Shown piece by piece: positions 6,139 through 8,537 of a stretch of 8,537 nt of DNA (the stretch's first letter is position 1; each line of letters begins with the position of its first letter). Origin of the DNA: Acidobacteriota bacterium. GTDB taxonomy: Bacteria; Acidobacteriota; Terriglobia; Terriglobales; Acidobacteriaceae. Below the pieces are notes generated by a model. It was not told the origin of the DNA. It saw only the letters and a program-made list of their open reading frames with translations, and did no database searches. Location of the stretch: NCBI GenBank assembly GCA_021780415.1, contig JAJXYW010000288.1:1-8537 (forward strand), read 5' to 3'. The translations under genes and the position numbers were made by a program.

Positions 6139-6348
6139 AATGGATCAGGCTCCCGCCTTCCAGCCTAGCATCTGGAAGACCTCGCGCGCTGTGATGGGGT
6201 GCGGTGGATGGCGGGTAACGGTAGACTATTTGTAGAACCTCGTGCGCGGATGTGAATCGTCTGGAGGGTGCCGTTGCTGGAGTCGCAGCAGCAGGCACGG
6301 CCGAGTGCTGGTTTGAAATCGCCGAGAGAAGAAGAGACCCTTAACGCT

Positions 6349-6882
6349 ATGGTGAATTATCTTGAGCTTCCGGTGGGCGAGAATGCCCCCGAGCTGGTCA
6401 ATGCCGTGATTGAGATTCCGCTGGACGGCATCAACAAATATGAGTACGACAAGAAGCTGCACGTCTTTCGCCTGGACCGCAATCTGTTTTCGCCGGTCCA
6501 CTATCCGGGAGACTACGGATTTATTCCGAGCACGCTGGCTGAGGATGGTGATCCGCTGGATGTGCTGGTGCTGGTGGATACGCCGAGCTTCACGGGCTGC
6601 GTGCTGGAGGTGCGACCGATCGGGGTGCTGGATATGATCGACCAGGGCCAGCCGGATGAGAAGATTCTGGCGGTGGGCGAGAGTAATCCGCGGTATAAGA
6701 ACGTCAGCGAATACCCCGAGGTGTACCCGCATATTCTGAAAGAGATCAAACACTTCTTCTCGATCTATAAAGACCTTGAAGGGAAGCGCGTGGAAGTGCG
6801 CGGCTGGAAGGACGCGGCAGCGGCGCGGGCGATCATCACCAAAGCGCGGGTTGCGTTTGAGGAGAAGAAGAGCAAAGGCTAG
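6349..6882 (+). CDS. ppa: Inorganic pyrophosphatase, family I
   Basis: Soluble Mg2+-dependent enzyme hydrolysing pyrophosphate to two phosphates, which pulls nucleotide, aminoacyl-tRNA and polymer synthesis forward. From the ATG at 6349 it is 177 aa, the usual size of bacterial family I enzymes. Seen: VIEIPLDGINKYEYDK (20-35), HYPGDYGFIPSTLAEDGDPLDVLVL (from 51; the metal-binding Asp triad is Asp66, Asp68 and Asp71, matching E. coli Asp65/67/70), a VLDMIDQGQPDEKILAV segment, and an IKHFFSIYKDLEGK segment near the C-terminus. A GTG at 6268 in the same frame would add 27 residues that look like translated leader; the family N-terminus fits 6349. A purine run (GAGAGAAGAAGAG, 6324-6336) lies 12 bases upstream, rather far for a Shine-Dalgarno. 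A strong hairpin follows 24 bases after the stop. Confidence 0.95.
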   Translation: MVNYLELPVGENAPELVNAVIEIPLDGINKYEYDKKLHVFRLDRNLFSPVHYPGDYGFIPSTLAEDGDPLDVLVLVDTPSFTGCVLEVRPIGVLDMIDQGQPDEKILAVGESNPRYKNVSEYPEVYPHILKEIKHFFSIYKDLEGKRVEVRGWKDAAAARAIITKARVAFEEKKSKG

Positions 6883-6906
6883 GTTCGATTGATCCAAGTG
6901 GAGACG

Positions 6907-6947
6907 GTGGCTCGTGGGTTGCAGCGGAAGCTGCGCCTGCGGGCCAC
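6907..6947 (+). terminator. Long GNRA-capped hairpin after ppa, possible terminator or 3'-end stabiliser
   Basis: Left arm 6907-6925 pairs with right arm 6930-6947 around the tetraloop GGAA (GNRA type): 18 base pairs with a single bulged T at 6920. Four pairs are G-U wobbles only when read as plus-strand RNA and become A-C mismatches on the other strand, so the structure favours the ppa transcript. No T tract follows (GCTTGCGATC), so it is not a standard intrinsic terminator. It sits in the 73-base gap between the convergent ppa and permease genes and ends 8 bases before the permease stop codon. Confidence 0.5.
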
Positions 6948-6955
6948 GCTTGCGA

Positions 6956-8287
6956 TCAGGGGTGACGGTGCTTGCGGAAGAATTCAGCCGCAGCGTAGAC
7001 CACGGCTCCGGATACGGCGACCACTGCGGAGAAGAGCAGGGCATTGAGGCCGAGGACGCGTTCGTCGCGGGCGGCCCAGAGAGCGAAGGCGATCAGGAGT
7101 GCGGGCCCACTGCCTGCGGCGATGGCGCCGGGCATTCCGCCGGGGACACGAAAGGGGCGGACGAGGTCGGGCTCGCGGCGGCGCAGGACGATGAGCGCAA
7201 TGAACTCCAGAAGCAGTGCCGCGCCGTAGAGTACGAGGTCGATGGAGATGAGACGCTCGAAGGTAAAGCGCAGTGCGAGACCCCAGATGGCCGCGCATGC
7301 CAGGACGCTTACCCAGGGTACGCCGAGCCGGTTGCGGCGCAGAAGTACTCGGGGAGCTTGACCGCCTTCGGCCATGGCGAAGGGAACGCGGGTGACGCTC
7401 ATCATGAGGGGATTGAACATGCCGACGCCGTTGATCATGCCTCCGGCAACGACGGCGAAAGCGAGGATCGGTCCGGCGAGAGTGCGTGCGGCGTCGGTCC
7501 AAGCGCCGGTGGAGAACTGGCTGGGTGCGAGGCCGGCGAGGGCTACGGCGGTGAGCGGAAGAATGTAGGTGAAGGCGACCAGCGCGGTGGCGCCGAGCAT
7601 GGCGCGGGGATAGTTGTGCTGTGGGTCCTCGACCTCCTGCGCGACGGTGCTGGCGTTGTCCCAGCCCATGTAGTTCCACATGGTGACGGAGATGGCACCA
7701 GCGAGATCGGGGACTCCGACGGAGCGCAGCAGCGCGCCTGAGCCGTTACCATGCCAGGTCCAGAGGCCTGCGGCGATGAGCACGACGAAGGGTGCCAGAA
7801 GTACGCAGAAGAGGGCGACGGAAGACATGCCGACGGCTTTGGCTCCGGTGAGATTCCAGAGCGTGCAGCCGATGATGATGGCCAGCGCCCAGAGGGTCCC
7901 GCGATATCCCAGTGTCCACGCAGGGGCGAGGCGAGTGAGGTAAAGGACAAAGATGGTGGGGTAGATGGCCATGTCAAAGACGCTGGCGGCGAGCGAGAGC
8001 CAAGCCTCCTGAAAGCCCCAGAAGGGACCCATGGCGCGATGCACCCAGACGTAAAAGCCGCCCTCTGCGGGGATGGAGCTGGCGAGTTCGCCGACCATGA
8101 GCGAGGTGGGAAGGCTCCAGATCAGCGGGATGACGGCGAGCATCAGAAGGGCTCGCCAGTAGCCGGCTTTGCCGATAATGTCTTCCAAGCCGTACGGGCC
8201 CCCTGCAACCATGAAGTAGGTGGCTCCGAGCAGGGGCAGCAGACGCATCTTGTTGCGTGCTGGCAGACTGCGGCGCGTGAGGCGCAC
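6956..8287 (-). CDS. APC-superfamily amino acid/polyamine permease
   Basis: Inner-membrane transporter of the amino acid-polyamine-organocation superfamily, 443 aa, with about 12 hydrophobic helices spread over the whole length. Seen: the unwound first helix LLPLLGATYFMVAGGPYGLED (16-36), IPLIWSLPTSLMVGEL (53-68), IPAEGGFYVWVHRAMGPFWGFQEAW (72-96), an MWNYMGWDNASTVAQEVEDPQHNYPRAM segment in the middle, and a late VLRRREPDLVRPFRVPGG loop before the last helices. GGPYGxED together with PFWGFQ resembles the plant PUT/RMV1 polyamine-uptake branch and its bacterial relatives, so a polyamine or amino acid substrate is plausible but not shown. The start is GTG at 8287, the first start codon after an in-frame TAG; ATG 8248 (Met14) is an alternative that still keeps helix 1. 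No clear Shine-Dalgarno precedes either. It is convergent with ppa and divergent from the tRNA. Confidence 0.9.
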   Translation of the reverse strand: MRLTRRSLPARNKMRLLPLLGATYFMVAGGPYGLEDIIGKAGYWRALLMLAVIPLIWSLPTSLMVGELASSIPAEGGFYVWVHRAMGPFWGFQEAWLSLAASVFDMAIYPTIFVLYLTRLAPAWTLGYRGTLWALAIIIGCTLWNLTGAKAVGMSSVALFCVLLAPFVVLIAAGLWTWHGNGSGALLRSVGVPDLAGAISVTMWNYMGWDNASTVAQEVEDPQHNYPRAMLGATALVAFTYILPLTAVALAGLAPSQFSTGAWTDAARTLAGPILAFAVVAGGMINGVGMFNPLMMSVTRVPFAMAEGGQAPRVLLRRNRLGVPWVSVLACAAIWGLALRFTFERLISIDLVLYGAALLLEFIALIVLRRREPDLVRPFRVPGGMPGAIAAGSGPALLIAFALWAARDERVLGLNALLFSAVVAVSGAVVYAAAEFFRKHRHP

Positions 8288-8417
8288 GGTGCCGGGGATC
8301 GTGGCGACGTCTATGGCTATGAACTCCTGGAATAGGATGCAGACGATGCTCTTTGCAATGTATCGCTAAATCCGTGCGGGCGGGAGGCCGGAGTTCGCGC
8401 GGGGCGGCGGCACAGGC

Positions 8418-8423
8418 TATAAT
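8418..8423 (+). promoter_or_regulatory. -10 box of the tRNA-Ser promoter
   Basis: A perfect TATAAT ends 16 bases before the mature tRNA 5' end. The -35 region is poor (TTCGCG at 8394-8399, 18-base spacer). The expected start near 8430 would give a leader of about 10 bases. Apart from this box, the 152 bases between the permease start and the tRNA show nothing I can name. Confidence 0.6.
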
Positions 8424-8439
8424 CAGGGTCTACCCCGCA

Positions 8440-8531
8440 GGAGAGTTGGCCGAGTGGCTGAAGGCGGCGGTTTGCTAAACCGTTGTAGGACGAAAGTTCT
8501 ACCGGGGGTTCGAATCCCCCACTCTCCGCCA
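8440..8531 (+). tRNA. tRNA-Ser (anticodon GCT)
   Basis: Complete class II tRNA reading AGC/AGU serine codons. The acceptor stem GGAGAGT pairs with ACTCTCC over 7 base pairs, with G as discriminator base and an encoded CCA (8529-8531). The D arm is GCC-GAGTGGCTGAA-GGC. The anticodon stem GCGGT/ACCGT closes the loop TTGCTAA with anticodon GCT. A long variable arm, GTAGGAC-GAAA-GTTCTAC, is diagnostic for Ser-type class II tRNAs. The T arm is GGGGG-TTCGAAT-CCCCC. No intron and no mismatch in the stems beyond G-T wobbles. Confidence 0.97.
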
Positions 8532-8537
8532 GTTCCA

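Noticed and set aside
4993..6168. 391-residue open frame on the plus strand
   Set aside because: It lies antisense to hemE, whose catalytic motifs are all intact. The translation is Gly/Asp/Val/Glu-rich low complexity typical of the complement of high-GC coding sequence, with no recognisable motif.
6268..6348. N-terminal extension of pyrophosphatase from GTG 6268
   Set aside because: The 27 added residues have no family counterpart, and the GGAGGG there overlaps the GTG rather than preceding it. The ATG at 6349 gives the normal family N-terminus.
6139..6348. Promoters or riboswitch in the hemE-ppa divergent region
   Set aside because: TAGACT and TATTTG hexamers near 6222-6232 lack a partner at proper spacing, and no conserved riboswitch core or long hairpin is evident.
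8440..8537. tRNA-Ser 3' end as an integration (att) site
   Set aside because: tRNA genes are common integration targets, but the window ends 6 bases after the CCA, so no integrase or direct repeat can be seen.

Overview
The window is GC-rich bacterial chromosome carrying ordinary core-metabolism and RNA-modification genes, packed on both strands. I see no phage, plasmid, IS element or CRISPR array. The gene mix (RsmI behind an S2P/CBS membrane protein, a Gram-positive-like ferrochelatase beside HemE, a plant-PUT-like APC permease) and a palindromic repeat of the 'GGCTNNAGCCC' type suggest an Acidobacteriota member (Terriglobia, for example the Granulicella/Terriglobus/Edaphobacter group). That placement is from recall and is not proven here.

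Layout from left to right: (1) the 5' part of a cysteine synthase gene on the minus strand, cut by the window start; (2) a small unrecognised protein gene on the plus strand (716-1132), convergent with (3) a minus-strand pair in which an S2P/M50-type membrane protein with two CBS domains (2136-3269) is followed, with a one-base TGATG overlap, by the 16S rRNA methyltransferase gene rsmI (1135-2136); (4) rsmD on the plus strand (3357-3920), another 16S rRNA methyltransferase, divergent from the S2P gene; (5) the minus-strand haem operon hemE-hemH (6138-3926), with an 11-base spacer and a clear Shine-Dalgarno for hemH; (6) soluble inorganic pyrophosphatase ppa on the plus strand (6349-6882), followed by a long GNRA-capped hairpin; (7) an APC-family amino acid/polyamine permease on the minus strand (6956-8287); (8) tRNA-Ser(GCT) with an upstream TATAAT box at the right edge.

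HemE and HemH belong to one pathway (uroporphyrinogen III to coproporphyrinogen III, then iron insertion). RsmI and RsmD both methylate 16S rRNA but lie in separate transcription units. The other neighbours show no obvious functional link.

The two most notable observations are these. The S2P-family protein appears to have lost its protease site: both HExxH histidines are arginine and the distal zinc-ligand aspartate is absent, while fold motifs and CBS domains remain, so it looks like a pseudoprotease. Second, a bipartite palindromic repeat lies inside the 5' coding region of rsmI and accounts for much of an unusual N-terminal extension of about 40 residues. I found no clear new multi-gene system.
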